Shown here: positions 1 through 10,711 of the stretch, in pieces
Layout: every line of letters starts with the position of its first letter
Position numbering within the stretch: position 1 is the first letter of the stretch
Assembly: GCA_963803495.1 (NCBI GenBank)
Contig: CAWDMP010000002.1
Location: forward strand, 5,146,001 to 5,210,000
Length of the DNA stretch: 64,000 bases
DNA from: Persicitalea sp963803495
GTDB lineage: Bacteria > Bacteroidota > Bacteroidia > Cytophagales > Spirosomataceae
Reading direction: 5' to 3'
Notes under the pieces: model-generated
Told to the model about the DNA's origin: nothing
The model's database searches: none
Seen by the model: the letters and a program-made list of their open reading frames with translations, nothing else
Translations under genes and position numbers: made by a program

Positions 1-1389
1 ACCGTTGGCGAGTGGTTTTACTCGGGCCGTGGCATTCAGGCGGGCATTAGGGCCGACGGGCACGCCCATCACGCTAAGTACCTTGCTGAACAGTACCTCG
101 TTGTCATCGCCAAACGGGCGGTAGGGAATCGTGTTGTCCTCCACCCTGTAAGTAGGCGCGATACCATTCACGTTGCCGTAGTCGGACTCGCCGCTGGCGT
201 TGGCGGTGCGGCCCAGCATTACGTACAATCCCCAGTTCCAGCGTTCCTTGTCGTCACCGATGAGCGTACCGAACAGGTTTTTGCCGTAGGTGTTGGTACC
301 CACCGTGATCACAGGCATGTAAGGTTTCAGACCGTTGATGATCAATTCGCTCGCCGAAGCAGTACCGTTTGAGGTCAGGACAAAAACACGATCTAGGTTA
401 GCTCCTATGTTGTTGGCCTCATTGACAAAATTGTGATCGAGCGCGTTGGTACCTTTCTGTTTTTTGAAATAATCGGTGAATTGTTGATTCCATTCCTCCT
501 TGTAGAAAACCTTGGAAGTCGAGATATTCTTGCCGATTAAGGAAGCCAGCGTTTCGGCCGAGCTGATGTAGCCGCCACCGTTGAACCGCAGATCGAGTAC
601 CAGTTCATTGACGCCCTGCGCCTTGAAATCACCGAAAATCTTGCGCAGTTCGTCATCGTATACTTTGGGAGAAGCATCGGTACCGGGCACGAATTGCGTA
701 TAGACCAGGTACCCGATCTTTTTGCCAAATTTCGATTTATCGATCACGGACGAGAAGCCGACGGGGTTTTCGTTGACCTCGGCTTTCACCACGTTGAAAG
801 TCTTGGAGTCGTCGGCCACCAAGGTCGAGCCGTTGAGGGTACCCAGCGTGAAGTTGAGGTTGTCGCTGCCGCGCAGCAGCGTGGCGTAGTTGGCGTTAGT
901 GAGCGGTTGACCGTTGACTTTGACGATGATGTCGCCGCGCTTGAGTCCGGCGGCCTCGGCGGGGCTGCCGTGCACGACGTAGCTCAGGTAGAGGGCTACG
1001 TTGGAAGTATCTTCAATTGCCCCGATCTGGTACTGAATGCCAAATATTTTGCTGACGCCGTTAAAAACTTTTTGCAGGGAAGCGATGTCGTCGGTGATGC
1101 TCGAGAAGCGGTCGACGGTGGCGCGTTGGTAAACTAGTTTCTCAAAGAAATCGGTGGGGTTGGCCTTGCCATCGAGCGTGTTCTGGGCGGGCATTGAAGC
1201 CGACCAGAAATAGGCATCTTTCATTACTTCGTATACCCAATTGTTGATATTGGCGAAAGTGGGGGCGGCCGTAGCGGAAGAGTCGATGGCGACACCGGGA
1301 CTGATGTCGACGTTTTCCGTTTTACAACCTGTGGCAAAAAGGAAAAGCACGGCCAGCGCCAAATTACTGAGTTTATTACCTGTGTTCAT
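1..1389 (-). CDS. S41 family C-terminal processing peptidase, lipoprotein (3' end outside window)
   Basis: The gene reads leftward off the window edge, leaving 463 residues without the C-terminus. It begins with a lipoprotein signal whose lipobox ends at Cys22 (FATGC), so the product is probably anchored in the outer membrane or periplasm. An N-terminal helical part is followed by a PDZ domain around residues 110-190 (motif SPAEAAGLKRGD). The S41 serine protease core comes next: the nucleophile serine lies in TASASE at about 344-349 and the catalytic lysine in TNTYGK. Family members cleave unfolded or periplasmic proteins near their C-termini. The start is the ATG that gives a complete signal peptide. 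It diverges from the transglutaminase gene. The family call is secure; the substrate is unknown. Confidence 0.9.
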   Translation of the reverse strand, partial: MNTGNKLSNLALAVLFLFATGCKTENVDISPGVAIDSSATAAPTFANINNWVYEVMKDAYFWSASMPAQNTLDGKANPTDFFEKLVYQRATVDRFSSITDDIASLQKVFNGVSKIFGIQYQIGAIEDTSNVALYLSYVVHGSPAEAAGLKRGDIIVKVNGQPLTNANYATLLRGSDNLNFTLGTLNGSTLVADDSKTFNVVKAEVNENPVGFSSVIDKSKFGKKIGYLVYTQFVPGTDASPKVYDDELRKIFGDFKAQGVNELVLDLRFNGGGYISSAETLASLIGKNISTSKVFYKEEWNQQFTDYFKKQKGTNALDHNFVNEANNIGANLDRVFVLTSNGTASASELIINGLKPYMPVITVGTNTYGKNLFGTLIGDDKERWNWGLYVMLGRTANASGESDYGNVNGIAPTYRVEDNTIPYRPFGDDNEVLFSKVLSVMGVPVGPNARLNATARVKPLANG

Positions 1390-1688
1390 AAGTCAAATGG
1401 TCGATGATGGTAGGTTGAACGGCTTAGTGCAAATAACAGGTAAAGCTTCTTGGCATGAATCGGACTCGGTTTGTATTTTAGTTTTTGTGTAAAATCAAAA
1501 ATATATACGCGTCATGCGCTCGAAAAGTTGCACTGCCGCTGAATTTTCATCCCTTTTTAATCTTTCCCACTTTTGTGTGTTTCCTGATCTGCCAACGCAA
1601 AAATCCTGTCCGCTAACATAAAACCCCGTATTTTCGCCCAAACAGCAGTTCAACATCCAAAGTCCAACGTCTAGCATCCAAATTAAGA
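1390..1688. other. Divergent intergenic region
   Basis: This 299-base spacer lies between the divergent S41 peptidase and transglutaminase genes and should hold both promoters. On the minus strand TATTTTTG at 1496-1503 matches the Bacteroidota -7 box (TAnnTTTG), but I see no matching -33 TTTG at the usual distance. No convincing small gene is visible. Confidence 0.4.
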
Positions 1689-4600
1689 ATGGCCATAAAA
1701 ATTGCGATTTCCCACAAGACCGACTATACGTTCGATCGGTTCGTCAACCTGTCGCCCCATATTTTTCGGCTGCGCCCCGCGCCGCACTCCCGCACGCCCA
1801 TCGAAGGCTATACCTTCAAAGTGTTTCCCGAAAACCACTTTATCAATTGGCAACAGGACCCGTTCGGTAATTACCAGGCGCGGGTGATTTTTCCCGAGAA
1901 AGACGGACGCGCTGCGCATCGAGGTCGAGGTGATCGCGCAGATGAAAGTGATCAATCCGTTCGACTTTTTCGTGGAAGAGTACGCCGAAAACTACCCCTT
2001 TACCTACGAGGCCAACCTGCTAAGGGAGCTAGCACCCTACCTCGAAAAGGAAGAGATGGGCCCTAAGCTCGCCGAGTGGATGGAAGCCAACAAACTGTAC
2101 GGCTCCCTCCGCACGACCGACTACTTCGTACGCCTCAATCAGCAGCTCAGCCGCGACATTGGCTACAATATCAGGATGGAACCGGGGGTACAGACCTGCG
2201 AAGAAACGCTCACCTCGCGACGCGGTTCTTGCCGCGATTCGGCCTGGCTGCTCGTGCAGATTCTACGGCAGTTGGGCATTGCGGCGCGTTTCGTGTCGGG
2301 GTACCTGGTGCAGTTGACGGCCGACGTCAAGTCGCTCGACGGACCTTCGGGGCCGGAGGCCGACTTCACCGACCTGCACGCCTGGGCGGAGGCCTATCTG
2401 CCCGGCGCGGGCTGGATCGGCCTCGACCCTACCTCGGGGCTTTTTGCCGGGGAAGGTCATATTCCGCTCTGTTGTACGCCGCACTACAGCAGCGCGGCCC
2501 CCGTCACGGGCGCGATGGACCCCTGCGAGGTGAAGTTTGACTTTGAGAACAAGGTGTTTCGCATTCACGAAGATCCGCGCGTTACCAAGCCCTACACCGA
2601 AAATCAGTGGCAACAGGTGATGAACGTGGGGCAGGCGGTCGAGAACGATCTGCAGTACCACGATGTCAGGATGACCATGGGTGGCGAGCCTACCTTCGTG
2701 TCGATCGACGATTTCGAATCGGACCAATGGAATTCGACGGCCGATGGTACCTTGAAGCGCAAGCTATCGTACGATTTGGCGCTCCGGCTGAAGCAGCGCT
2801 TCGCCCACGGCGGGCTGCTGCATTTTGGGCAGGGCAAATGGTACCCCGGCGAGCCATTTCCTCGTTGGCAGTACGCGCTCTACTGGCGCACCGACGGCAA
2901 AACGATCTGGCAGAACAATGACCTCATCGCGCAGGAAACCGACAACCGTTTTTCGCATGAAGATGCCAAAAAGTTTTCTGAAGAACTCATCAAAACACTT
3001 GCCGTCGACGACGAGGCGCTGTCACCGGCCTACGAAGACCCGCTGTACTGGGCCCTGGAAGAAGGGAAAATACCCGCCAACCTCGACCCGCTGGCCGTGG
3101 ACCTGTCCGACCCGGTGGAGCGTCGCACCCTGGCCGCGCAGCTCGAGCGCGGGCTGAACAACCCGGTCGGCTACGTGCTGCCCCTCACCTACGAAATCGG
3201 CGCGGAGGGTTGGCGCAGTGCTGCCTGGGAATTCAGGAGGAAGCATTGCTTCCTCATACCCGGCAATTCACCGATGGGTATGCGGCTCCCGCTGGAATCC
3301 ATTCCTTTTGTTACGAAAGAGAAGCAACCCGATCCCGTCGATCGCTCGTTGTTCGAGGACCTACCGGCGCTGGATGAGTACGGGGATTTGGTAAAAGAAA
3401 GGAGGAACCCAGAAAAGCAGGAAGGTAAATCATCATCGACCGAACCGACCTACAGCCAAACCGGCCAGGATACCGTACCGCCCGTGTACGATGCGACCCA
3501 TGTATCGGGTGAACAAGAATCCAACGCTGAGAAAGATAAGGTACCCTTGTACGAGGTCGACACGATCCGTACTGCGCTGTGCGTGGAAGCGCGCGATGGG
3601 TTGATATACCTCTTCCTGCCGCCCGTCGATTACATCGAACACTACCTGGATTTGATCGCCTCGATCGAGGCCACGGCCCAGAAACTGCAAATGCCCGTTC
3701 GAATCGAGGGGTACGCGCCTCCCACCGACTACCGGGTGCAAAAACTCGTCGTTTCGCCCGATCCCGGCGTAATCGAGGTCAATGTACATCCGGCCAAAAC
3801 CTGGCAAGAAGTAGTCGACAACACCACGGCGCTCTACGAAGAAGCCTTTTTGGCCCGGCTCGGTACCGAGAAGTTTATGGTCGACGGTCGGCACACCGGT
3901 ACGGGCGGGGGCAACCACGTCACGATCGGTGGTGCCAAGCCCGCCGACAGTCCCCTGCTCCGCCGTCCCGATTTGCTGCGTAGCCTGATCACCTACTGGC
4001 AACATCACCCGGCGCTGAGCTACCTGTTTGCGGGTTCTTTTGTCGGACCCACGAGCCAGGCCCCGCGCATCGACGAGGGCCGCGACGAGCGGTTGTACGA
4101 GATGGAAATCGCCTTCGATCAAATTCCCAAAGAGGGCGAGGTACCTTTTTGGATGACCGACCGGATTTTCCGCAACCTCCTGACCGACATCACCGGCAAC
4201 ACCCACCGTACCGAATTTTGCATCGACAAGCTGTACTCACCCGATTCGTCGACGGGTCGGCTGGGTATTCTGGAATTTCGGGCCTTCGACATGCCTCCGC
4301 ACAAGCACATGGCGCTCGTACAAAGCCTGCTGGTACGGGCGCTGGTCGCCAAATTCTGGCGTGAGCCCTATGAGAAAAAACTGGTCCGCTGGGGTACCGA
4401 ACTCCACGACCGGTTCATGCTGCCGCACTTTGCGTACCTCGACATGATCGATGTAGTGAACGACCTCAAAGCATCGGGCTACCAGTTCGACATCAGTTGG
4501 TTCGACCCATTCTTCGAGTTCCGCTTTCCGCACTACGGTACCATTCAGATCGACAATATTCAGCTCGAAATCCGCCTGGGTATCGAGCCCTGGCACGTGC

Positions 4601-5154
4601 TGGGCGAAGAACTTTCCAGTAGTGGTACCGCGCGCTTCGTCGACTCATCGCTCGAACGCCTGCAAGTCAAGGTGACCGGATTCGTTGAAAACCGGCATAT
4701 TCTGGTGTGCAATGGCTGTCGGGTTCCGCTACGTAGCACGGGTACCAAAGAGGAGTACGTGGCGGGCGTCAGGTACAAAGCCTGGAATCCGCCCTCGGCC
4801 CTCCACCCGACCATCGGCGTGGACACCCCGCTGGTGTTCGACATTATCGATTCCTGGAATAATCGCGTGCTGGGGGGCTGTACCTACTTCGTAACGCATC
4901 CCGGCGGTCGTAGCTTCGACACGTTTCCGGTCAACAGCTACGAGGCCGAGTCGCGCCGCATCAGCCGTTTCTGGAATTTTGGCCACACGCCTTCGACCGA
5001 CGTCATGGTACCGATCACCGAAAAAACCGCCCCGACGGTATCGCGCTTCGTCGCTGAGCACAAAATGGAGCTCCGCCCCGATGCCCCCGTCGAACTTATC
5101 AACCTGGAATACCCTAATCTGCTGGACTTACGGCAAGCGTGGAAAGGAAGGTAG
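1689..5154 (+). CDS. Transglutaminase-like/DUF2126 protein, frameshifted at about 1902
   Basis: The frame from the ATG at 1689 encodes a transglutaminase N-terminal domain. It runs into the wrong frame after EK at 1901 and continues one base later to the stop at 5154. Removing G1902 restores a continuous protein of about 1154 residues. The transglutaminase core follows, with the nucleophile in GSCRDSAW (Cys near residue 181, codon 2230-2232), the histidine in DLHAWAEAY and the aspartate in GLDPTSG. The rest is a long DUF2126 region. The family is thought to be a cytoplasmic peptidase or transglutaminase acting on peptides. It often sits beside circularly permuted ATP-grasp and alpha-E proteins, but none are seen here. 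The downstream tex starts 6 bases after the stop. The frameshift may be a sequencing error. Confidence 0.85.
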
Positions 5155-5160
5155 TTTTTA

Positions 5161-7312
5161 ATGATGAATGATGATTTAAAGCTTTTAATGAACTACCAAT
5201 ACATCGCCACCCAAACGACCATCCCCGAGCGACAGGTTCGGAGCACCATTCAACTCTTGGACGATGGAGCTACTTTGCCCTTTATCGCGCGTTACCGGAA
5301 AGAAGCGACGGGCGGGCTGGACGAGGTACAGATTGCCGATATCCGGGATGCCTGGCAAAAGCAGTTGGACGTAGAGAAACGCCGGGTAGCGATTCTTAGG
5401 TCCGTCGAGGAGCAGGGTAAGCTGACGAGTGAGCTGAGTACTAGGCTGGCTAACGCCAATACCCTCACGGAGTTGGAAGACCTGTACTTGCCTTATAAAC
5501 AGAAACGCAAAACCCGGGCTTCGATGGCGATCGAACGGGGGCTGGAACCATTGGCGAAGGCTATTTTTTCGGGAAAAGAAGGTACACCTGAGAAACGCGC
5601 TGCTGGGTTTCTGAGCTCCGAAGTACCGACGGCCGATGACGCCCTGCAAGGTGCGCGCGACATCATGGCCGAGTGGATCAGCGAGGACGCCGACGCCCGG
5701 CGGCGCGTCCGTACGCAGTTCCGGCGGGACGCGGTGATTTCGGCTAAGGTCAAGAAAAACAAGGAAGTAGAAGGCGCGAAGTACCGCGACTACTTTGCAT
5801 TTTCGGAACCATTGGCCCGGATACCTTCGCACCGGCTGCTGGCTTTGCGCCGCGGCGAAGCGGAGGGTATTTTGAGCGTAAGCATCGCGCCCGAGGAGGA
5901 TCAGGTACTGATGGTACTGAATCGACAGTTTTCGGCAGGTACCCAGGGGAGCCGGGAACAATTGGAATTGGCGGCCAAAGACAGTTACAAGCGACTCTTG
6001 AAACCCACCATCGAAACGGAATTTGCCAACCTATCCAAGGAAAAAGCCGACGCGGAAGCCATCCGGGTATTTGCCGAAAACCTGCGGCAGCTTTTGCTGG
6101 CCGCACCGCTGGGCCAAAAACGAATGCTGGCCGTCGACCCGGGCTACCGCACCGGCTGCAAAACGGTGGCACTGGACGAAAACGGCGAACTATTGGAAAA
6201 TACGGTACTCCACCCATTCGATAAACCCGTCCAAGCGCAGGCGAAATTGAAGAAGCTACTGGCTGATTATAAGATCGAGGCCGTGGCCGTGGGAAACGGT
6301 ACTGCGGGCCGCGAAACGGAAGAATTCATCAATCAAACGATCGCCGCCGCCGGGCTTGAAGCCAAAATCCAGTGCTACCTGGTCAGCGAGCAGGGGGCTT
6401 CGATCTATTCTGCCTCGGATGTGGCGCGGGAAGAATTTCCGCAACTCGACCTCACCGTCCGCGGCGCGATTTCGATCGGTCGGCGCCTTATGGACCCACT
6501 TGCCGAACTGGTCAAGATCGAACCCAAATCCATCGGAGTGGGGCAGTACCAGCACGATGTGGACCAATCGGCGCTCAAAGGTACATTGGATACCATTGTG
6601 GAAAGTTGCGTGAACGCCGTGGGCATCAATCTCAATACCGCCAGTAAACACCTGTTGCGGTACGTGGCGGGCCTGGGGCCAGCTTTGGCTCAAAACATCG
6701 TCGACTATCGGGCTGAGAAAGGTGGGTTTCAATCCCGCGCGCAACTCCTCAAAGTACCTCGGCTGGGTGCCAAGGCGTACGAACAGGCCGCCGGCTTTTT
6801 GCGCATCGAAGGGCGGCAAGAATCCGCTGGACAACAGCGCGGTGCATCCCGAACGCTACGCCATTGTGCAGCGAATGGCAGCCGATGCCGGTACTTCGGT
6901 CGCGGAGTTGATGGGTAAAGCAGAGTTGCGGCGAGGCATTCGACCCGAAAAATATATTCAGGAAGGCGTAGGGCTGTTGACGCTCAAAGATATTTTACAA
7001 GAGTTGGAAAAGCCCTCGCGCGATCCGCGCGCCGAGCGTGAGGTATTTGCCTTCGATGCTGGCGTAAAAACCATCGACGACTTGCGGGAGGGACTGGTAC
7101 TACCCGGCATTGTCACCAACATCACTGCCTTCGGCGCATTTGTCGATATTGGCGTCAAGCAGGACGGGCTGGTACACGTATCCCAAATGGCAGACCGCTT
7201 TGTGAAAGATCCCAACGAAGTAGTGAAGCTACAGCAGGAGGTACGGGTCACCGTGACCGACATCGACGTGGCCCGCAAGCGGATTGCACTTTCGATGAAA
7301 GCTGGTACCTGA
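5161..7312 (+). CDS. tex: Tex family RNA-binding transcriptional accessory protein, frameshifted at about 6814
   Basis: The product has the full Tex layout: an N-terminal helical region (GATLPFIARYRKEATGGLD), a YqgF/RNase H-like domain (MLAVDPGYRTGCK), a helix-hairpin-helix region (NTASKHLLRYVAGLGPALA), and a C-terminal S1 RNA-binding domain (GAFVDIGVKQDGLVHVS). The reading frame breaks in the run at 6811-6816. Dropping one base there (C6814) joins LRIEG to GKNPLDNSAVHPERY and gives about 716 residues, normal for the family. Tex binds nucleic acids and affects transcription and stress responses. It lies directly behind the transglutaminase gene and could be co-transcribed. A hairpin terminator follows at 7328-7357. 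Because tex is widely conserved, I suspect an assembly indel rather than a pseudogene. Confidence 0.88.
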
Positions 7313-7327
7313 AGCCATAAACACAAA

Positions 7328-7357
7328 AATCGGGCGGAGCATTGGCTCCACCCGATT
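7328..7357. terminator. Bidirectional hairpin terminator
   Basis: Arms AATCGGGCGGAGC and GCTCCACCCGATT pair with a 4-base ATTG loop and one mismatch. The hairpin lies between the convergent tex and the small secreted-protein gene and has A/T-rich flanks, so it can serve both. Confidence 0.7.
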
Positions 7358-7386
7358 CCTCAATTTAACCTTCCTCAAAAAAAGTC

Positions 7387-7767
7387 TTATTCGAAAGTCA
7401 GCGCGCGCTTGACGACGGTCGTTTCGCTGCTCAGGGCAAAATCGCGTACTATTCTTTCGCCTTTACTCACAATCTCGAGTTTGTACTCCCCATCGCGGAG
7501 CGCGCTCAGGTCGAACCTCATCGCGGATTTTTTCTGCCGACGACCAATTCCCTCGCGGGCAATGATGTCGCCACTGGCATTCTTGATGAGAACGGCGGCA
7601 CCGGCCGTGCTGGTTTTTTCGACATTGACCATCAGTGCGCCGTCGATGTTCGTGTAGATGCTAGCCTCGAAAGTGGTAGGCTTCGAGTTGCGATCACCAG
7701 GACCGGCAAAAGCAACCGTAGTACTAAGCGCCATAGCGCAGATAAATGATTTGAATGAATTTTTCAT
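7387..7767 (-). CDS. Small secreted protein of unknown function
   Basis: A 126-residue product with a Sec signal peptide (cleavage near AFAGP, residues 20-23). The remainder looks like a single beta-sandwich: it contains KNASGDIIAREGIGR and DLSALRDGEYKLEI, reminiscent of secretion-sorting or fibronectin-like modules in Bacteroidota. I do not recognise a named family with certainty. It stands alone, converging on tex with a shared terminator. Export to the periplasm or beyond is inferred from the signal peptide. Confidence 0.7.
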   Translation of the reverse strand: MKNSFKSFICAMALSTTVAFAGPGDRNSKPTTFEASIYTNIDGALMVNVEKTSTAGAAVLIKNASGDIIAREGIGRRQKKSAMRFDLSALRDGEYKLEIVSKGERIVRDFALSSETTVVKRALTFE

Positions 7768-7966
7768 GGCTTTGTAGTTTTTGGTTTTGGCTAGTAGTTG
7801 TCATTATTGACTCTACAAAGGTGGGGTATTGGAAGGTACTATGTATAACAAAGTACATGGGCGGTAGATTCAGTAGGAGGAAAGGGTTGAAAAGAAAGAA
7901 AGGAATGAGATACCTCATTCTCCTTTCTTTCTCGATATCTACATCGTCTCGTCAGGTACGAGTATT

Positions 7967-9502
7967 TCAATTTCGGTTTGCGGCTTTCGGCTTTTTACGC
8001 ATTACTACATCGTACAGATCGGTGCGGCGGTCTTTCATGATCTGCACCGAGCCATGCTCGTGGAGTTCTTTCAATTGCAGCAAATCCACATCCACGATCA
8101 GCATGATTTCGGTGTTAGCTGTGGCCTCCGCTTTGATCGTATTGGTCGGAAACTGGAAGTCGGATGGTGTGAATACCGCCGATTGTGCGTAGTGGATATC
8201 CATGTTCTCGACACGGGGCAGGTTGCCCACGCAGCCCGAAATAGCCACATAACACTCGTTTTCGATGGCGCGCGCCATGGCGCAGTTGCGCACCCGCATG
8301 TAGCCGTTTTGGGTATCGGTCAGGAAGGGGACAAACAATATCTCCATACCCTGCCGCGCCAAGAGGCGACTCAATTCGGGAAACTCGATGTCGTAACAGA
8401 TCACGATGCCGATCTTGCCGCAGTCGGTATCGAACACCCGTACCTCGTCGCCGCCGACCATGCCGTAGTGGCGCACCTCGTTGGGCGTGATGTGAATCTT
8501 ACGAAATTCCTCACTCGTACCGTCACGACGGTACAGGTAGGCCGCATTGTATAGTTTGCCGTCTTCTACAAGCGGCATAGAACCGCCTACGATGTTAACA
8601 TTGTATGAAATAGCGAACTCCTGCATTTTCTTGCGCACAACGGCGGTGTAATCGGCGAGCTTTCGCACGGCCTGGGGCTCGGGCATGTCGTTGAACTGCG
8701 CCAGAAGCGGCATATTGAAGAATTCGGGGAATTGAATGAAGTCGGCCTTGTAGGAACTCACCGCATCCACAAAGAACTCGACCTGCTCAAAGAAGGCGTT
8801 CACATCCTTGAATAACCGCATTTGCCATTGCACTACGCCGATTCGGATGATGGAATCCGACGGATTGGTGCGGGTGCTTCCGGCCTGGAAATAAATGTTA
8901 TTCCATTCGAGCAGCGTAGCGTAATCTTGCGACTCCGTATCGCCGGGCAGGTAATTATTAAGTACCTTTTTGACGTGGAAATCATTGGCAAGCTGGAAAG
9001 TCAGCGTAGGATCGTACAGCTCGCGGCGCTTCACCTTATCGATGTACTGCTTGGGCGTCATCTCCTTGGCGTAGGTATTGTAGTTGGGAATGCGTCCTCC
9101 CGCCACGATACTTTTCAGATTCAACCGCTCACAGAGCTCTTTGCGCGCGTCGTATAAACGACGTCCCAGCCGCATGTCGCGGTACCCAGGATGCACGAAA
9201 ACCTCGATTCCGTAAAGCACGTCGCCCTTGGGGTTGTGGGTCCTAAAAGTTTGATCGCCCGTTACTTCAGCGTAGGTGTGTTGGTCGCCAAACTTTTGGT
9301 AGTCGATGATGATGGAAAGCGCCACGGCTACCACTTTGCCATCCACTTCCACACATATTTGCCCTTCGGGAAATTTGCCCAGCAGCGAGTCAATCTTGGA
9401 CTTGCGCCAGTACTCGCCCCCCAGCCCTTTATAGGCTTCAATCATGGCTTCTTTCAGGTCCTCATAATCCTCTTCTACAAGTTCACGATTTATTATTTTC
9501 AT
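7967..9502 (-). CDS. GNAT acetyltransferase fused to a carbon-nitrogen hydrolase (nitrilase superfamily)
   Basis: The 511-residue protein has two enzymes in one chain. Residues 1 to about 180 form a GNAT acetyltransferase domain with the acetyl-CoA loop near RDMRLGRRLYDAR (108-120). Residues 217 to about 490 form a nitrilase-superfamily amidase with the full triad: Glu260 (FPEFF), Lys335 (RKIHITP) and Cys369 (VICYDIEFPE). The architecture is known in many bacteria, but its substrate is not established; an amidated or acylated small metabolite is plausible. It is monocistronic. A near-consensus promoter with an overlapping inverted repeat lies about 65 bases upstream of the start. Confidence 0.9.
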   Translation of the reverse strand: MKIINRELVEEDYEDLKEAMIEAYKGLGGEYWRKSKIDSLLGKFPEGQICVEVDGKVVAVALSIIIDYQKFGDQHTYAEVTGDQTFRTHNPKGDVLYGIEVFVHPGYRDMRLGRRLYDARKELCERLNLKSIVAGGRIPNYNTYAKEMTPKQYIDKVKRRELYDPTLTFQLANDFHVKKVLNNYLPGDTESQDYATLLEWNNIYFQAGSTRTNPSDSIIRIGVVQWQMRLFKDVNAFFEQVEFFVDAVSSYKADFIQFPEFFNMPLLAQFNDMPEPQAVRKLADYTAVVRKKMQEFAISYNVNIVGGSMPLVEDGKLYNAAYLYRRDGTSEEFRKIHITPNEVRHYGMVGGDEVRVFDTDCGKIGIVICYDIEFPELSRLLARQGMEILFVPFLTDTQNGYMRVRNCAMARAIENECYVAISGCVGNLPRVENMDIHYAQSAVFTPSDFQFPTNTIKAEATANTEIMLIVDVDLLQLKELHEHGSVQIMKDRRTDLYDVVMRKKPKAANRN

Positions 9503-9563
9503 ATAATTATTTCTTGTTATTATTATTGGTAGCGCGTTTCAGAAAGCAATATTGTTGAATTAT

Positions 9564-9585
9564 TCTACTTTTTTACAAAAGTAGA
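9564..9585. repeat. Inverted repeat overlapping the GNAT-nitrilase promoter
   Basis: Perfect 9-base arms TCTACTTTT and AAAAGTAGA flank a 4-base centre. The right arm covers the -7 box of the minus-strand promoter at 9576-9607. This is a good candidate operator, though it could also be a chance AT-rich palindrome. Confidence 0.5.
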
Positions 9586-9607
9586 CAAATGGCGCTGGAA
9601 TGGCAAA
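9576..9607 (-). promoter_or_regulatory. Bacteroidota-type promoter of the GNAT-nitrilase gene
   Basis: Read on the minus strand the sequence is TTTG, then 20 bases, then TACTTTTG. This matches the housekeeping sigma consensus of Bacteroidota (TTTG, about 19-21 bases, TAnnTTTG). The expected start site leaves a leader of about 65 bases before the ATG at 9502. Confidence 0.7.
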
Positions 9608-9689
9608 TCCGTAGTTTTGGAGTGCTGGTTGTCGTCAACCCGGATCAGAACGAAATGATTGCAATCAAAATGACATCAGTGAACAAAAA

Positions 9690-9722
9690 AAGGCGGATCG
9701 GCACAAGTGCCGTCCGCCTTTT
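9690..9722 (-). terminator. Rho-independent terminator of the CHRD gene
   Basis: A strong stem of about 14 pairs (AAGGCGGA with TCCGCCTT, then CGGCAC with GTGCCG, one bulged T) is followed on the minus strand by a run of T. It lies 22 bases past the CHRD stop codon. Confidence 0.8.
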
Positions 9723-9743
9723 CCACAACCTTACTTATTGTCG

Positions 9744-10583
9744 TCAGAACTCAATTTGGCCGCGGACCTCGCCCGCTGGATAAACCGAGTTGTGGAGGTT
9801 GAAGTAGTACTTGCCAGCCAGCAGGTCGGCTTCCTTGATGTTGACCTCATCGACTAGCACCGAGCCGGAATAGTTGCCGCGCGTGGTTTTCTGGATCTTA
9901 TCGGTGAAGCCATGCACAACCGGTGCGTTCACGCCCCGGCCAGCGATACCATGAATGTGAGCGCCGCTGATGGGTGCCGACAGGTTGTTCCAGCTAATGC
10001 TGTAACTGAGGCGCTTGGTTTCTTTGTTGTAGTTCACATCGAAAGCAGCAAAGGCGTCGGTTTTCACCATCGGTACCTCCTGAGTACCCGTCATCTGGAT
10101 GTCAGCTTTGGTGATGTTGCGCGCTAAGCCGTAGAATTCAATTTGGCCTCTGATTTCGCCACCGGGGTAGGTAGGCGTGTGCAGGTTGATGTAAAACAAA
10201 CCGTTCATCAGGTCCATCTCTTTGTCGGCCGGTACATCGGCGCTGCCCATAATGCGTCCTGAATTGGAGGCGGGCAAGCCGGAGAACGGAAACAGCACCG
10301 GTGAGTTGGCACCACGTGGCGCGCTGCCGTGAATGTGTCCCATCATGGGAGCAGCCGTGAGGTTTTGGTAGTTCACGGTGTAGGTCAGCTTGCGGGTGTT
10401 TCTGTCGTACGTAACGTCGGCGGTACCCAAGCCCATGCTGTTGTTGGGGGGTACTTCCTGGCCAGAGGTGAGGCGAAGCTCCTTCTGAACGAGCACGCCG
10501 TTCACGTCGTGATCCTGGCAGCTTGCCATGAAGGCCAATAATACTACGGCCGAAGCCATTTTGGAAAAGATTTTCATGCGCAT
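9744..10583 (-). CDS. Lipoprotein with two CHRD domains
   Basis: The start at 10583 (or the second Met at 10577) gives a lipoprotein signal ending FMASC; an in-frame ATG further upstream would bury the signal and is rejected. The mature part is two tandem CHRD repeats of about 115 residues. Each opens with a GQEVP/TQEVP motif, contains GHIHG or AHIHG, and ends in YFNLH or YINLH followed by PGGE or AGEVRGQI. CHRD domains occur in chordin and in many exported bacterial proteins. Their bacterial role is uncertain, and surface adhesion or matrix binding is only inference. It diverges from the S9 peptidase gene. Confidence 0.85.
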   Translation of the reverse strand: MRMKIFSKMASAVVLLAFMASCQDHDVNGVLVQKELRLTSGQEVPPNNSMGLGTADVTYDRNTRKLTYTVNYQNLTAAPMMGHIHGSAPRGANSPVLFPFSGLPASNSGRIMGSADVPADKEMDLMNGLFYINLHTPTYPGGEIRGQIEFYGLARNITKADIQMTGTQEVPMVKTDAFAAFDVNYNKETKRLSYSISWNNLSAPISGAHIHGIAGRGVNAPVVHGFTDKIQKTTRGNYSGSVLVDEVNIKEADLLAGKYYFNLHNSVYPAGEVRGQIEF

Positions 10584-10711
10584 TTGGGTTGGTGGTTTTT
10601 GAGAAGTTAAAATTGATTCAAAATGAGGGGCAGACGATAATTTTTGACTTGCGAATATACGCCTAAAACTTTCATAGCTATCTTGCCATTCCATTTTTAA
10701 ACTCGAAATCC

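Noticed and set aside
1902..6814. Programmed frameshifting in the transglutaminase and tex genes
   Set aside because: No slippery heptamer or stimulatory structure is evident at either point, and similar shifts occur in many unrelated genes here.
9744..10694. Start of the CHRD gene at 10694
   Set aside because: This start would place about 37 residues before the lipoprotein signal; the Met codons at 10583/10577 give a proper signal peptide.
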